From assembly GCF_020379485.1 (NCBI RefSeq), contig NC_063436.1:23992423-24056422 (forward strand): a stretch of DNA of 64,000 nt, in the 5' to 3' direction. How positions within the stretch are numbered: the stretch's first letter is position 1; every line of letters begins with the position of its first letter. The position numbers and the translations under genes were made by a program. The stretch is from Brassica napus. Its lineage: Eukaryota; Streptophyta; Magnoliopsida; Brassicales; Brassicaceae. The notes beneath the pieces were generated by a model. That model did not search any database, had not been told where the DNA came from, and worked only from the letters and a program-made list of their open reading frames with translations. Shown here one piece after another: positions 1-12,596 of this stretch.

Positions 1-47
1 CAAGCTAAAACCTTTCCTTGCAGATACGGTAATAATAATAATAATAC

Positions 48-1733
<1,686 letters not shown>

Positions 1734-1910
1734 TTTGTGATAATAGAGTAGAGATTCCAGAAGCACGAGCACGACGAAGAAGGGAAGGAGTGAAAGCTTG
1801 GCGCTTTAGGGTTTTAGATGATTTGGTTTAACGGTGGGAGGCTGGAAACATGTTAGAGATCATTTTTGGATTATACTAACATCCTTAAGGAACAATAAGA
1901 AAACATCAAA

Positions 1911-1982
1911 TCCGTTGTAGTCTAGCTGGTCAGGATACTCGGCTCTCACCCGAGAGACCCGGGTTCGAGTCCCGGCAACGGA
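1911..1982 (+). tRNA. tRNA-Glu (CTC anticodon)
   Basis: This 72-nt gene folds as a full cloverleaf. The acceptor arm TCCGTTG (1911-1917) pairs perfectly with CAACGGA (1976-1982). The anticodon stem CTCGG/CCGAG flanks the loop CTCTCAC, which puts CTC at the anticodon and so reads the Glu codon GAG. The T arm carries GGTTCGAGTCC, the B box. A run of nine T residues begins at 1984, two bases past the gene, and is the expected RNA polymerase III stop. CAA-type motifs (aaacatcaaa) lie just upstream, as is common for plant tRNA genes. The gene sits between the 5' ends of adenylosuccinate lyase and the 3' end of CHLI. Confidence 0.96.
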
Positions 1983-2247
1983 GTTTTTTTTTGTTCTTTT
2001 TGCGAACAATCCTCTCTCTTATGAGGGGAAACATTGTCTTCTTTTGATTACATCATATGTTAGTTTCTTAGCTTATATCAATGCAAGAATGCTTTGAAAA
2101 TGCAAGGAAACAGAGCTTAATGGAGAAAAGAACAACTATATTTTCAATCATAGAATCAGATTTGTCTGTTCATTGTTTCTGCTTCTTCTCACATTTTACA
2201 AAAGTTAAAAAAGAAAATGATAACAGAAGCTGCTAATCTCCTCCTAT
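1983..2247. other. Spacer between tRNA-Glu and the CHLI 3' end
   Basis: This spacer starts with the T-run that ends the tRNA and then covers the presumed 3' UTR of CHLI on the minus strand. I see no other gene or repeat here. Confidence 0.6.
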
Positions 2248-3675
2248 TCAACTGAAAACCTCAGCGAACTTCTCAGAAACCAAAACTCCAGAATCAATAG
2301 ACTCCAACGGATCTTTCCTGAGACGGTGCCTTAAGCAGTTAGGTATAACAGTTGCAACATCATCCGCAGTCACTCTATCTTTCCCTTTCAAAGCCGCAAG
2401 TGCTTTCGCCGCTCTGTTAGTCACTATATCTCCTCTCAACCCATCGACATTCAGCTCCGAACACACCTTAGAGATCTTCACCTTCAGCTCCCTATCAATC
2501 TGAACAGACGAAAGACAGCTTCTCGCATTTGAAATCTGGTCTTGCAGCTTCTCCTGCTCGGTTTTGTAAGTGTCACGAAACTCCTTGGGGTCACTATCAA
2601 ACCTTGCTCTCTCCTCAACAATCTTGACTCGTAACTCAGCATCCCTAACCGTCCCTACTTGCGCGTGCATCCCAAACCGATCAAGAAGCTGCGGCCTAAG
2701 CTCTCCTTCCTCAGGATTCCCAGAGCCGATCAAGATAAACCTCGCCGGGTGAGAGATCGAGATCCCTTCCCTCTCAACCGTGTTCCAACCAGAAGCAGCG
2801 GAATCAAGAAGCACATCAACCAAATGATCATCCAGGAGATTCACTTCATCAACGTAGAGTATCCCTCTGTTGGCTTTAGCCAACAGACCAGGCTCAAAGG
2901 CTTTGACACCTTCTGTTAACGCCTTTTCGATATCGATAGTTCCACAAACTCTATCTTCAGTTGCACCTAGGGGAAGGTCAACCATGTTGATCTTGGTGGC
3001 GATGACGGGAACCTGCTCTCCTCTTTCGACTCTCTCTCTTACCTCAACGCCCATGAACTCAGGGTCTAACGGGTCAGAGTTGTAAGGGTCGCCTGCAACT
3101 ACCGTAATCTCGGGTAAGAGATCGACTAAGGACCTGACGGTTGTGGACTTCCCGGTTCCTCTGTCTCCCATTATCATCACACCACCGATCTTGGGATCAA
3201 TCACATTCAACAAGAGACATAGCTTCATCTCATCTTGGCCTACTATAGCTGCAAATGGATAAACTGGCCTCGCACTCTTCTTTGAATCAAACTTCCCTAC
3301 CTAAACCAATCATATATGTTCTTAACTCTTTGTAAAATCAAGTAAAGACTGAAACTTTATGTGAACATGATATAGTTAGAACTCGTACTTGTTGTTCAGT
3401 GGAGTTGATTTCTGTGGCTACATTCATGACAGAGACATGGTGACGAGACCTGTTCTTCTTTGGCCTTATTTGGATTCCTGCATTTGACGCTCTTCCACAG
3501 ATTCTCCCTGTAAACAAGAATTTTCGAAGTGAGATGACAGTAGGGTTTAAGGATTGGAGAGATTGTTTGGGTTACCTGGCCTGAAGCAAATGGGAGAGAT
3601 CGAAGGTGTTGAGGAAGAAGAAGACGAGAGAGAAGGAGACGCACGTATTGAAGACGTTCCCAGAAGAGACGCCAT
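2248..3675 (-). CDS. CHLI: Magnesium chelatase subunit I (ChlI), plastid
   Basis: CHLI is the AAA+ motor of magnesium chelatase, which with CHLD and CHLH inserts Mg2+ into protoporphyrin IX at the first committed step of chlorophyll synthesis, in plastids. Three exons, 3675-3576, 3507-3389 and 3300-2248, give 423 residues, against 424 in Arabidopsis CHLI1. The first ~60 residues are Ser-rich and look like a transit peptide. Walker A (GDRGTGKST) lies at 118-126 and Walker B (ILYVDEV) at about 219-225. The sensor region [19 protein letters not shown] follows. Cysteines at 101 and 192 match, one residue offset, the thioredoxin-regulated pair Cys102/Cys193 known from Arabidopsis CHLI1, so redox control is probably kept. 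The gene diverges from the At4g18490-like gene across a shared promoter. By position it is At4g18480 (CHLI1) rather than CHLI2. The frame is intact. Confidence 0.96.
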
Positions 3676-4560
3676 TTTTTTTTGTGTGTGTGAGCTTTGA
3701 TGCTTCACTAGCTTCTGATTGGCTTTTGAGAATTCTTCTGAAGTTTTGTTTGGTTCTTGTGGTCTGGATAAGGAGAGAGAAAGAAGGGAGATTTTCTTCG
3801 CTATTTAAATGTTTTTTTTTATTTCATTATTTTTATTTAAAAAACTAAAAAGTACTTAAAAGGCCCACAATACGGCCCATTAACCAAAACAAAATCATTC
3901 GCAGCCCAGCAATTTTCAAATCTTCCCTCTGAGCTCCCGTCGGCGAACTTTCTCTCTGGCGTCGTCGTCTTCTCCCCGTTGAGCGTTAACCGTTAGCTCC
4001 TACCTCGGAATCAACTGTAAATCAATTCAATCGGTAAGAACTTTTCGTTTCTTGCTCGTCGCTCGAGTAGAATCTTACTCTCATGCGTCGTTCTAGCTCC
4101 GGTTCGAAAAAAAAAAAATTGATGATCGTAGTAGGTGAACACTAATCTATTGGATGTAGGCGATTATGCGTAGATTTGAGTTAGAATGCTCGATAATAGT
4201 TTACGAATCGCCTGAGTTTCTGCGAATTTGGTGTTGATTTCTCCAGCTACATCTCTTCCTTCGTTTAGGTTGCTTCTCGTATAATAATCACATTGTTTTG
4301 ATCTGTTATTTTCTCAGTCTCGCTGATAGTTTCGATCTTAGTAGCGAATCCTTTACCTGCTAACGTTCTTCTTTACTTTGTGACGTGACTTGATTTTTTT
4401 TTTTTTTTTGGTTATTGACTAGTTTCTATTCATCAGAACATAACAGATCAAACAATGTGATTTTGCCATGCCTGCTGCCTCTGCTAAAAAGATTATGATG
4501 TTAGCTTTTTTTTTTTCTCTTTCAGTAAATTGTCAAAAGTAATACTGAGCAGATTTTGCA
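3676..4560. promoter_or_regulatory. Divergent promoter of CHLI and the At4g18490-like gene, with a 5' UTR intron
   Basis: Only 885 bases separate the two start codons. Two GGCCCA/GGCCCA-type boxes (aggcccac at about 3860 and cggcccat at 3873) form a site-II pair, a motif bound by TCP factors in promoters of growth-related plant genes. On the plus side a leader exon ends at 4033 with a clean donor (tcg|gtaag). A pyrimidine-rich acceptor at 4525 (ttcag) then leads to the ATG at 4561, so the rightward gene has a 492-base intron in its 5' UTR. The motifs and splice sites are visible; shared regulation is inference. Confidence 0.6.
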
Positions 4561-7500
4561 ATGTCTCCGCCTGCTAAAAAAAGTTCTACTGAAGCTAAGG
4601 AGAAAGATCTTATCCTCGGTAAGGTTTACAGTGATCTGAACATTATTGAATCCAATTGTTTTTACTAGTATGGAATCCCTTCAAGCCGCCTGCGGCAAGA
4701 GTTATGAAGTAGACTTTCTTGATAACTTGATGTTAATGAGCTTTACATCAGAAAGATAGCCTCATTGTTCTATTCCTAGTTATTGGTCAACTTTAGTTTT
4801 TCTTGACATAGATTGATACTTTAGTATGTTGTTCCATTGTTAAGATGGGTGATTTGTCTGCAGTCTCTAAATTTCCATGGGTTACCTGCAGACAACGACA
4901 TGGAAAAAGATACATGGAGCTTTAAGTCAATGGCGGATGATCCGATGGATTTTGCCTTTGGGTCGCCAGCTAACAAGAAGAAGAATGCCTTCAAGCTGTG
5001 AGTGTAACCTATATGATGTGCTTCTTAAACCATCTTTGCGTCTAAGCTAATATTTTTTCTCCATTGTGATGGATTACATCTTTAAGATGCGGTTGCTTGA
5101 CAACAATGTCTAGGCAGGCTCTCATATAAGTTCTGTATCTATGTCTCCTTTTCAGGGATATGGGTTTCGATTTTGATGGAGATTTTGGAAATTCATCATC
5201 ATTCAAAATGGATATGCCAGACTTCGATTTCTCCAGCCCAGCCAAGAAAACCACAAAAGCGAAAGAAAGCCCTGGTGATAAATCTAGTGGAGATTTAAAG
5301 CAGAAAAAGAATCCATTTCACTTCTCTTATGACTTTGATGCGTATGAATCTCTACTAAAACAGTACCCTTCTAAGAAATCCTATGTCAATCTGAATTTTA
5401 CTTAGCACTATTCTTATCTGCAAGCAGGTTGGACGACTTTAATCTTGATTCAAGCCCACCGAAGAAGGGAACCAAGACAACGACCAAGGTCATGGATTTC
5501 GAAGAAATTGATAAGTCTGGCTCTTTGGACTTTGGTCACGACTCACCGATAACTAGACAAGCTGCCTCCGTGTCAAACACCGATGTCAAGGAAAAAGCTT
5601 CTGCTGAAAAAGAGAACCTAAATTCCAAGACTACAGATACTATGGTTGTGGAGAGTAGCGCACACTCGAAGCAAGCTACAGAAGAGAGGATGGAGAACTC
5701 TGAGGCTGTGGAATCACCCCAAGGTCTAAGGATAAAAACCTCAACTACTCATACAATGTGTCTGCAACCTCAATCTGTAGACGCTTCACCATTGAAGACA
5801 TCATGTGTAATGCTTGAAGACACAGATGATCCATGTCTTTCAAACGAGACCGCAGCACCCTCGCCATTACATGCTTCTGAGACTACACATACTGCTGCAA
5901 ACAGAGAAATCAGTCCAGATATCAACGAAATCTGCAGGTCTAGCTCAAAAGAAGACTCTCCTAGAGATCCAGAACAGAATGCAAACAAAGATATGATTTC
6001 CGCAATGGACACAAGCTATGAAAAGGCTGAACAGACTAAACCAAGCATCTCATCTCAGTTATGTTTGGACAAAATGGATTGGCAACAGGAAGAAATGGGT
6101 ATAGGCACTCAGGCAGAAAAGCAGGATCACACTAGAAGAACATCATCTGATCCAGATCATGGACATCCTCAAACAACTCTCTCAGGAAAAATATCACCAA
6201 GCTCTCGTCAAAGCCAAGCTGCTCAAGTACAAGATTCGAGTGGAAAACTACCACTGGATACATCCCACAGGTTAAAAAAACCAAAACTACTTTATGCTTT
6301 AACGTTATCCCAGTAAACTTGGAAAATGGAATTAATGTCTAACTGCTCTATTCTGTAAATTGAGTGCAGCGTGCCAGGGCTCAGTGATTTAAAAATCACC
6401 CAAAACAAAGACTCAGGACTTATCAGATCCAAATTTTTTAAGAAGACAGAAAAACCACAATCCCATGTACTGAAGTCCTCTCTAACTCAAACAGAGAGTC
6501 GGCCAGTGACCCGAGAAAAGATTGCGGTTAATATGAACCTTACAAATGATAGAAGGTACTATTTATTTTCTTCATTGTCTGTCTAACTAGCTTTTCACTA
6601 ATATTTTCCTCTCCAAAATGCAGACATGATATCCAAGATGTGTTGCCTGGATCCAAAACTAGAACATGTCCAGTTGAGCTTGTGAAAACGGATTCTGAAA
6701 TAGCAAATGTCAATTCTATCAGGTAATGCTCTGGGATTATATGCTAAAACATAAGAATAAGGTTCTCTCTTTCTTTTAAGGTGATAAATATAAGCTAGGT
6801 AACAAACTCGATTGTTTTTACCAGCAGGTCTCATAAAAAGATAATCCACAAGGACCATTCAAATGTCAAGACTGCAGAAAATGTGGCTGCACAGTTGGAT
6901 CATTTAAAGATGCAATCTAAAAATACAACTAGAGAGAAGTCTATCTTGCAGATCAATATAAGGTGAGATAAACTTGTTTTACGTTACTTCTTTCCTATCT
7001 GTTGCCATGCTCGTGATTCCCTAAGTAGGTTACTTCCTCATTGTGTATAAATTTGTATCTGCTAAAAAATTTATCTCTAGAAAGTTTTATTAATTTTTAT
7101 GGATTTTGTCACAGCTCAAAACTCGATGCTTCTAGCTTGACTCAGAAGCTAAGTAAAAATTTGAGTTCTGGAGCAGAATCTTTGCAGAAGTCCAAGTTGG
7201 TATCTCTTGAAAGGCCTAAACTTGGAAATATGATGTTTGATCTGCTTTCTGCGAAAACTCAAAGGTACAAAAAGAACACTCAACAGTTTGTTATACAGAA
7301 TCTCACGATAGTATATCAATTCAGATTCCCTGATTTCTTCAACTGTAGGACCATTGGAGTAACTAAAGACCAATCCAGTTCGTTCGTGCAACCAGTAGTG
7401 AACTCTACAACAGGCAAGGAGAGAAATACCGAAGCATCAGTTAAAAGAGGCTCTGAGACTCACCATTTGGCTCCTAGAGACAAAACTCAACTCCTGGACT

Positions 7501-8438
7501 ACCCATCTTCTTTAAAGCGGAAAGCTCTTGATGAGGTTTATACTTGAACTCACATTTTTCGATGTTTTCTCTTCATGAATATATCTGGACATGGAATAAA
7601 AGTCTTTGTTTTTTCCACAGGATGCAGATAGATCTCTGAAGCCACAACTTAAACGATTTTCCATGTCTCCAAGGGAAAACAGGTTTCTACTTTTGGTTAT
7701 CCAAACCATATCTATCTAAAGCCTTGCTTCATTAGATCTTATTTCTTGATATATGATACGACTGAGAATGCACAGGAACGCTGAGGATCTCACACATAGA
7801 GTTGCGCAAGGAAAGGTTAGATACATCAACAGACATTTGATTGTTACTATCACTACAACCTTTCTGTGTTTAGTTTACTTCAACACTTTCTCACACAATT
7901 GATTTTCCAGTTCTCAAGCCAAGAGAGTAGAATAGATAATAACACAACCAAGGAGCTTGTCGGAAAAAGTCCACGGAGTACGTCTCATCACCAGATGGGA
8001 AACATGGCAAATCTGGAAATCCCGGTCACTGAGAATTCTGATAACATAGAGAAAGCTGAAGCATATACAAAAGAACTCGAGAGTGTAAGTTTCTTCTTCT
8101 CGATCATTGTACCATATTTCTAAAATGTTTCATCATTGCCTTTTGTTCCATTGTGCAGATATGCAACACTCTGAAGAAGAAGCATGAGGAAGCGAAAGAG
8201 TTGCTTGTCCGTGCTATAGTAAACAACAATAAGCTACTGATGCTCAACCATCCTTTACATGAAGACAAGATATCCTTTTAATTTCTGTGTCGTTGTTAGA
8301 TTTTGTCTATCTATAGCTGTATACGTATGGACTCTTGTGTGTTTTGGTTTCCCTTAATAAGCAGAATACATTCGTATGATCCAGAAGTTCGCAGCCAAGT
8401 TGAGTTTGAGGGACACTCAAACCACCACTGTTGCTTAA
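4561..8438 (+). CDS. Uncharacterised nuclear-type protein, At4g18490 family, with a U12 AT-AC last intron
   Basis: Fourteen coding exons join in frame: 4561-4618, 4892-4997, 5156-5341, 5428-6270, 6370-6555, 6624-6722, 6828-6962, 7115-7264, 7349-7535, 7621-7682, 7776-7815, 7911-8084, 8159-8269 and 8370-8438. The product is about 801 residues. Its N-terminus is acidic and aromatic, with repeated short motifs such as DFDF and SSPAKK (around residues 56-130). The middle is a long Ser/Thr/Lys/Glu-rich, probably disordered stretch. The last ~90 residues ([27 protein letters not shown]) look helical and are the most conserved-looking part. I recognise no catalytic domain. The function is unknown; the Arabidopsis member, by position and resemblance, is the uncharacterised protein At4g18490. 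The final intron (8270-8369) starts ATATCCTTTT and ends AC, the minor-spliceosome class. Exon 7 has a CAGCAG tandem acceptor. Confidence 0.82.
8270..8369 (+). other. U12-type AT-AC intron
   Basis: This 100-base intron begins ATATCCTTTT, a full match to the U12 AT-AC donor ATATCCTT. It carries a branch-site match CCCTTAAT (8351-8358), whose core CCTTAAT fits the U12 consensus CCTTAAY. It ends GAATAC, with the branch A at 8357 only 12 bases from the splice site, as U12 introns require. Splicing at AC 8368-8369 restores a 22-codon in-frame end. Using the nearby AG at 8363-8364 instead gives a stop after four codons, and retention gives a stop at 8279-8281. Confidence 0.82.
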
Positions 8439-9008
8439 GAGGTAAAAGAATATTTACCTTTTCTTCTCTCAGAAGTCAGAACTATCTCAAGATAGATTTT
8501 ATCAGACTGTTAACTAGTCGGAGTTATTCATTCTTTGATCTGGTGGCATCAACCTATTTGGTTATAGGTTCAGTGTGGACTTACACCAATACTATATGAT
8601 CAACAGTACAGAAGTGTTGACTTCACATTAGTCCAAGGTATTCGATCATCATTCTCGTTTGCTGGTAATAAAGGAAAAAACGTCACATTTATAATTTGGA
8701 ACGTCATGTTCCGTTATGTCGGATGACTCCAGCTATGATCTGGAAACAACCGATATACAGTACTCAGAAACCAATATGCAAAGAATAGAATTTCTTTTTA
8801 AAAACACTATAATTGAAGAAATCATTATTAAATACGAATTTAGATGATTGATAAATTGAATATTTGGTTAATTTCATTTTTATCAATCATTAAATACGAG
8901 TTTAGAACTCACGAATACAGTCATGCTAACATACACATTGTGGATATATCTAGGGTCCCACCAAATAATGTGCATGCGTGCATTACAAGCAGATAAACCC
9001 CATGGGCT
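8439..9008. other. 3' flank of the At4g18490-like gene
   Basis: This stretch holds the presumed 3' UTR and AT-rich intergenic DNA. It contains a short local repeat (tttagatgattg and taaatacgag repeated near 8820-8900). I see no gene. Confidence 0.5.
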
Positions 9009-9017
9009 CGAAAATGA

Positions 9018-10528
9018 GGGAAAAGTGCCAATTTCGATCCCAACTATTTCAGTCGTGCCAAATACGACCCAGACAATTGATCAGTGCCAAATACGACCTC
9101 AACTCAATTATAATTCAAAAAAACTACCCGAACTTCTTAAAACGTGCATAAATTTACATTGACTCTAACAGACGTTAGTCAACCGTTAACAAGATAAAAC
9201 GACGTCGTTTTGATATACGAGGAAAAGTGCCAATTTCGACCCCAACACTCTCAGTCGTGCCAAATAAGACCCGAACAAATGGTCAGTGCCAAAAACGACC
9301 TCAACTCAATTATAATTTAAAAAAAATTATCCAATTTTTTTAAAACGTGTCTAAATCTACATTAATTCTAACAGAAGTTAATCAACCTTTAACAAAGATA
9401 AGACGACGTTATTTTGATATATGTATTTTTTTAAAAAATATGTTCATTTCGGGACTCAAATCTGTACTGGGATATCCTTTTAAAGGGGCACACTAACAAC
9501 TAGACTAAAATAATTTTTTGAAATATTATTACAAATTGAAATTCTCCATTATATAAACTACTATTCTTCTTCATCTTATCCAATTTAAAATTTTGGTGAT
9601 TGCTTTATATATTTTAGTTATTGTTTAATTTGTCTAATATTTTGTACAACATATCTTAGTGAAAGAAAGGTAAAAGGCCTCTTAACATTTTTGAACAAAA
9701 TATCAAAATATATAATATCAACTTTGAAAACTAAAAAAATTCCCACTTAATTTTAAAAATTAAAAATAATTTATATAAGAAAAATGTATAAATAAATTCA
9801 AAGTTTTAAGCATATTTAAGATCGTATAATAATAAATATTTTATTATTTATATTTTAGTAAGATATAATTTTATTAAAGATATGATAAATAAGAAAAACA
9901 TGTTAATGTATTTATATAAATCAGAAAAAATTGTCACCAAAATTTTAAATTGGATAAGATGAAGAATAATAGTAGTTTATATAATTTCAAATTTGTAATA
10001 GTATTTTAAAAAGTTACTTTTATCTAGTTGTTAGTGTGCCCATTTAAAAGGGTATCACAACATGGTTTGAGTTCCGGAATGAACATATTTTTAAAAAAAA
10101 AATAGATATATATATATATATATATGTATATATAAATGACGTCTTCTTATCTTGTTAACGGTTGACTAACTTCTGTTAGAGTAAATGTAGATTTATGCAC
10201 TTTTTAAGAAGTTCAGGTAGTTTTTATAAATTATACTTAAGTTGAGGCCGATTTTGGCACTGTCCATTTGTTCGGGTCCTATTTGGCACGACTGAGAGTG
10301 TTAGGGTCGAAATTGGCACTTTTCCTCGTATATCAAAACGACGTCGTTTTATCTTGTTAACGATTGACTAACTTTTGTTAGAGTCAATGTAGATTTAAGC
10401 ACGTTTTAAGAAGTTCGGGTAGTTTTTTCGAATTATAGTTGAGTTGAGGTCGTATTTGGCACTGATCAATTGTTCGGGTCGTATTTGGCACGACTGAAAT
10501 AGTTGGGGTCGAAATTGACATTTTTCCC
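9018..10528. mobile_element. Non-autonomous Mutator-like foldback element with 9-bp target duplication
   Basis: The ends GGGAAAAGTGCCAATTTCGA (left) and the complement of GGGAAAAATGTCAATTTCGA (right) are inverted repeats. A perfect 9-bp duplication, CGAAAATGA, flanks the element at 9009-9017 and 10529-10537; that length is diagnostic of Mutator-like elements. The inverted arms are very long (about 9018-9600 and 9937-10528) and leave a ~340-base AT-rich loop. The outer part of each arm is built from two tandem copies of a ~203-base unit, the second copy starting at about 9222 on the left, and each unit contains the palindrome AAACGACGTCGTTT. There is no transposase reading frame. The element lies about 0.5 kb upstream of the small KEN/D-box gene. 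Confidence 0.85.
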
Positions 10529-10537
10529 CGAAAATGA

Positions 10538-11052
10538 TGTAGTCGTTTTAGGCCCAATTTTGATAAATTGATTTTCTGTTTAGAAAAAAAAAAAAGAAAA
10601 ACAAAGCTCGGCGATTCCCTCGTCCTCTTGGCGCACATCCCAAACCAAATGGCGCGTAAAACTGTGCTAATTATCTGGTACAATGAAATGATTTGAGATC
10701 TCTTCAAATCAAAAGTCAACACTTTAAATAGTAAAAAACAAAACCAAAATTTTGAACCAAAACAGAAACGGAGAAATTTTTCTTTCCAACACGAGTTCCC
10801 TCCATAACACAGAGCCCTTTTCCAAGTTTCTGAAAATTTTAGAACCATCCTCAAAACCAAAAAATTCCCTCCAGAGAAACGAAAACACCAAAAACTTCAA
10901 AAACAAATCTCAGATCTATGAACTTCCAAATCTGTTTCAAAGTCCCTCCTATTCACACACTTCATATACAGTTCTTCAGTTCCTCCTTTCCTCAATCAAG
11001 TCCATCTCTCTCTCTTCTCTCATTCTCACTCTATCTCTCTAATTGTACATCA
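10538..11052 (+). promoter_or_regulatory. Promoter and leader of the KEN/D-box gene, with E2F-like sites
   Basis: Two GGCGC motifs, ttggcgc (10628-10634) and atggcgcg (10649-10656), lie 15 bases apart and resemble the E2F consensus TTTSSCGC, one exactly in the core and one with a mismatch. A CT-rich leader (10960-11045) precedes the chosen ATG. The motifs are visible; binding by E2F is inference. Confidence 0.4.
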
Positions 11053-11382
11053 ATGGCGGCTCTCGATCTAAAAGCTCAACACGACAACAAAGAGAATGTC
11101 TCGCCCTCGGAGATGACCATTACTTCTGTCAAGCCTCTGGATTCTTCTTCATCCATTGATAAAGACAAAACCCAAATCAGAATCAGGAGAAAGAGATCTA
11201 GAAGACAGCCTCTTAAAGACATCACCAATCTATTTGTCTCATCATCACCATTGTCCTCTTCGTTTCTGATTCGTCACTTCTCCTCTTCTCCGACTCTATC
11301 GGTTGATCCCAAATGCATGAAGAGAAGATCTGTTGTTGCTCTCAAGGCTTCTTCTACCTTCTCTTGTAGAAATTTCAGATGA
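11053..11382 (+). CDS. Small basic protein with KEN box and D-box, probable APC/C substrate or regulator
   Basis: This intronless frame encodes 109 residues. I do not recognise a named family. Two degrons of the anaphase-promoting complex are plain: a KEN box at residues 13-15 (DNKENVSP) and a canonical destruction box RQPLKDITN at 51-59, matching RxxLxxIxN at every position. The D-box follows a strongly basic stretch (RIRRKRSRR) that may act as a nuclear signal. The rest is Ser-rich and probably disordered. The frame stays open upstream to an ATG at 10918, but that part is the CT-rich leader, so I chose 11053. E2F-like boxes upstream fit S/G2 expression. The role in cell-cycle control is inference from the motifs; a securin-like, APC/C-inhibitor or CDK-regulator role are all possible. 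Confidence 0.7.
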   Translation: MAALDLKAQHDNKENVSPSEMTITSVKPLDSSSSIDKDKTQIRIRRKRSRRQPLKDITNLFVSSSPLSSSFLIRHFSSSPTLSVDPKCMKRRSVVALKASSTFSCRNFR

Positions 11383-11965
11383 TCTTTAGAATTGGGTTCT
11401 TTTCCAGTTTTTGGAATTATGTATCAGTTTTTAGTTAAGGGTATCTATCAATACCCTGTCATTAGCTTTTATGTACTCAACACACAAGATATGTTTCCAT
11501 GAGTATACTGGTTTCTCAATTATTACGATTCTTGCGGATGGTGACACACAACAGTGATTTTATTCGAATTGTGATCTGGTCTTTTTGACTAGCTCTTGGT
11601 TTTTCAAATGCACTAGCCAGGAATATTTGAGATAGTAGCTACTGCAATTTTCCCCATCTGAGAAGTGAATCGAAGTCGTCTTTCTGTTAAATGATAACTG
11701 ATACTATGTCCTGTGGTTTAGGAAAAAACCTGTGTCATGGAGTTGGATTGTGTACTATGTGTACACTGATAAGTGATAACTGTGTCATGAACTTTTTTAG
11801 AGCATCCCCACCTTATTTTTGAGATTCACCAAACTTCAAAATTTGAAGTTTGAAAAACAACCTCAACTGCAGTTTTAAATTCTTTGTATTTTGTACTGAA
11901 GTCCATATTCATTAAATTAAGTTGGATCATAAGTTTTTGTTATAAACAACTTAAAAACATACACT
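11383..11965. other. 3' flank of the KEN/D-box gene with a MITE-like end
   Basis: After a ~400-base 3' UTR-like stretch, TTAGAGCATCCCCACC at about 11799 resembles one end of the 'gagcatctccaa' class of plant MITEs, followed by the small palindrome CTTCAAAATTTGAAG. No matching right end is evident, so this is probably a solo remnant. Confidence 0.35.
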
Positions 11966-12596
11966 TAGACCTGACTGGTTTAAACGCAGCGGTTGCGGTT
12001 GCGGTTGCGGGAGTTTGTGGATGCGAGCAGTTGCGGTTTCTAGCGGTTTTAAGAGATTTGTACGACTGGTACTGCGGTTAAAAATTTGTGCGTTTGCGGG
12101 TGACTTATGACTGGTTAACTACCAAATGCGGTAACATTAAAATAATAAATTAACAATATTTACATTTAATATAATTATAAAAATATTAAAAATCATAAAA
12201 TTATAATAAATATAAAATTTATATTTAGAAAGTTATAATTTTAATTTTTGAAAATTTATTGAAATTGTTTTTATTATAAAAATTTATAATATTAATTAAA
12301 ATATAATAGATATATTTTAATATTTTCATAATTTCAATTTTAAAATTTTTATTAAATATTTTTACTTTTGTATATATATTATTTAAAAAAAAAGAAAAAA
12401 ATTTACCCTCCCGCAACCGCCCGCAACCGCAAACGCTTGCTGGAGCCAGCTTTTAAATTTATGAGATTCGGAGCGGTTTAAAGCGGTTTAAAGCGATTCG
12501 AGTGATTGTTGCAAACCGCCGACAACCGATACCAACCGCTACCAACCGCAAAAGCTGCGTTTGCGGGTGGTAGCGGGAAAACCAATCGCCCCCTTA
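11966..12596. mobile_element. hAT-like non-autonomous element with GCGGTTGCGG-rich ends
   Basis: The left end reads TAGACCTGACTGGTTT and the right end, read inward, TAAGGGGGCGATTGGTTTT, which are imperfect hAT-type termini. Both ends carry inverted clusters of GCGGTTGCGG and its complement CCGCAACCGC around an AT-rich core (12120-12400). The flanks catacact and ataatcac resemble each other but are not a clean 8-bp duplication, so the class assignment is tentative. No transposase is present. Confidence 0.5.

Noticed and set aside
8270..8281. Ending the At4g18490-like protein at the in-frame TAA after DKISF
   Set aside because: The ATATCCTT donor, branch motif and AC acceptor restore a longer conserved-looking C-terminus in frame. 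The short end is better explained as intron retention.
8923..9162. Open frame encoding an ISVVPNTT...NYNSKKLPELLKTC peptide, repeated at 10384-10860 on the other strand
   Set aside because: Both copies lie in the inverted arms of the Mutator-like element (the 10384-10860 frame also runs into its flank). The likeness is due to the inverted repeat, not to two genes.
11990..12560. Possible telomere-like repeat
   Set aside because: The unit is GCGGTTGCGG, not the plant telomere TTTAGGG, and it occurs in inverted clusters at element ends.
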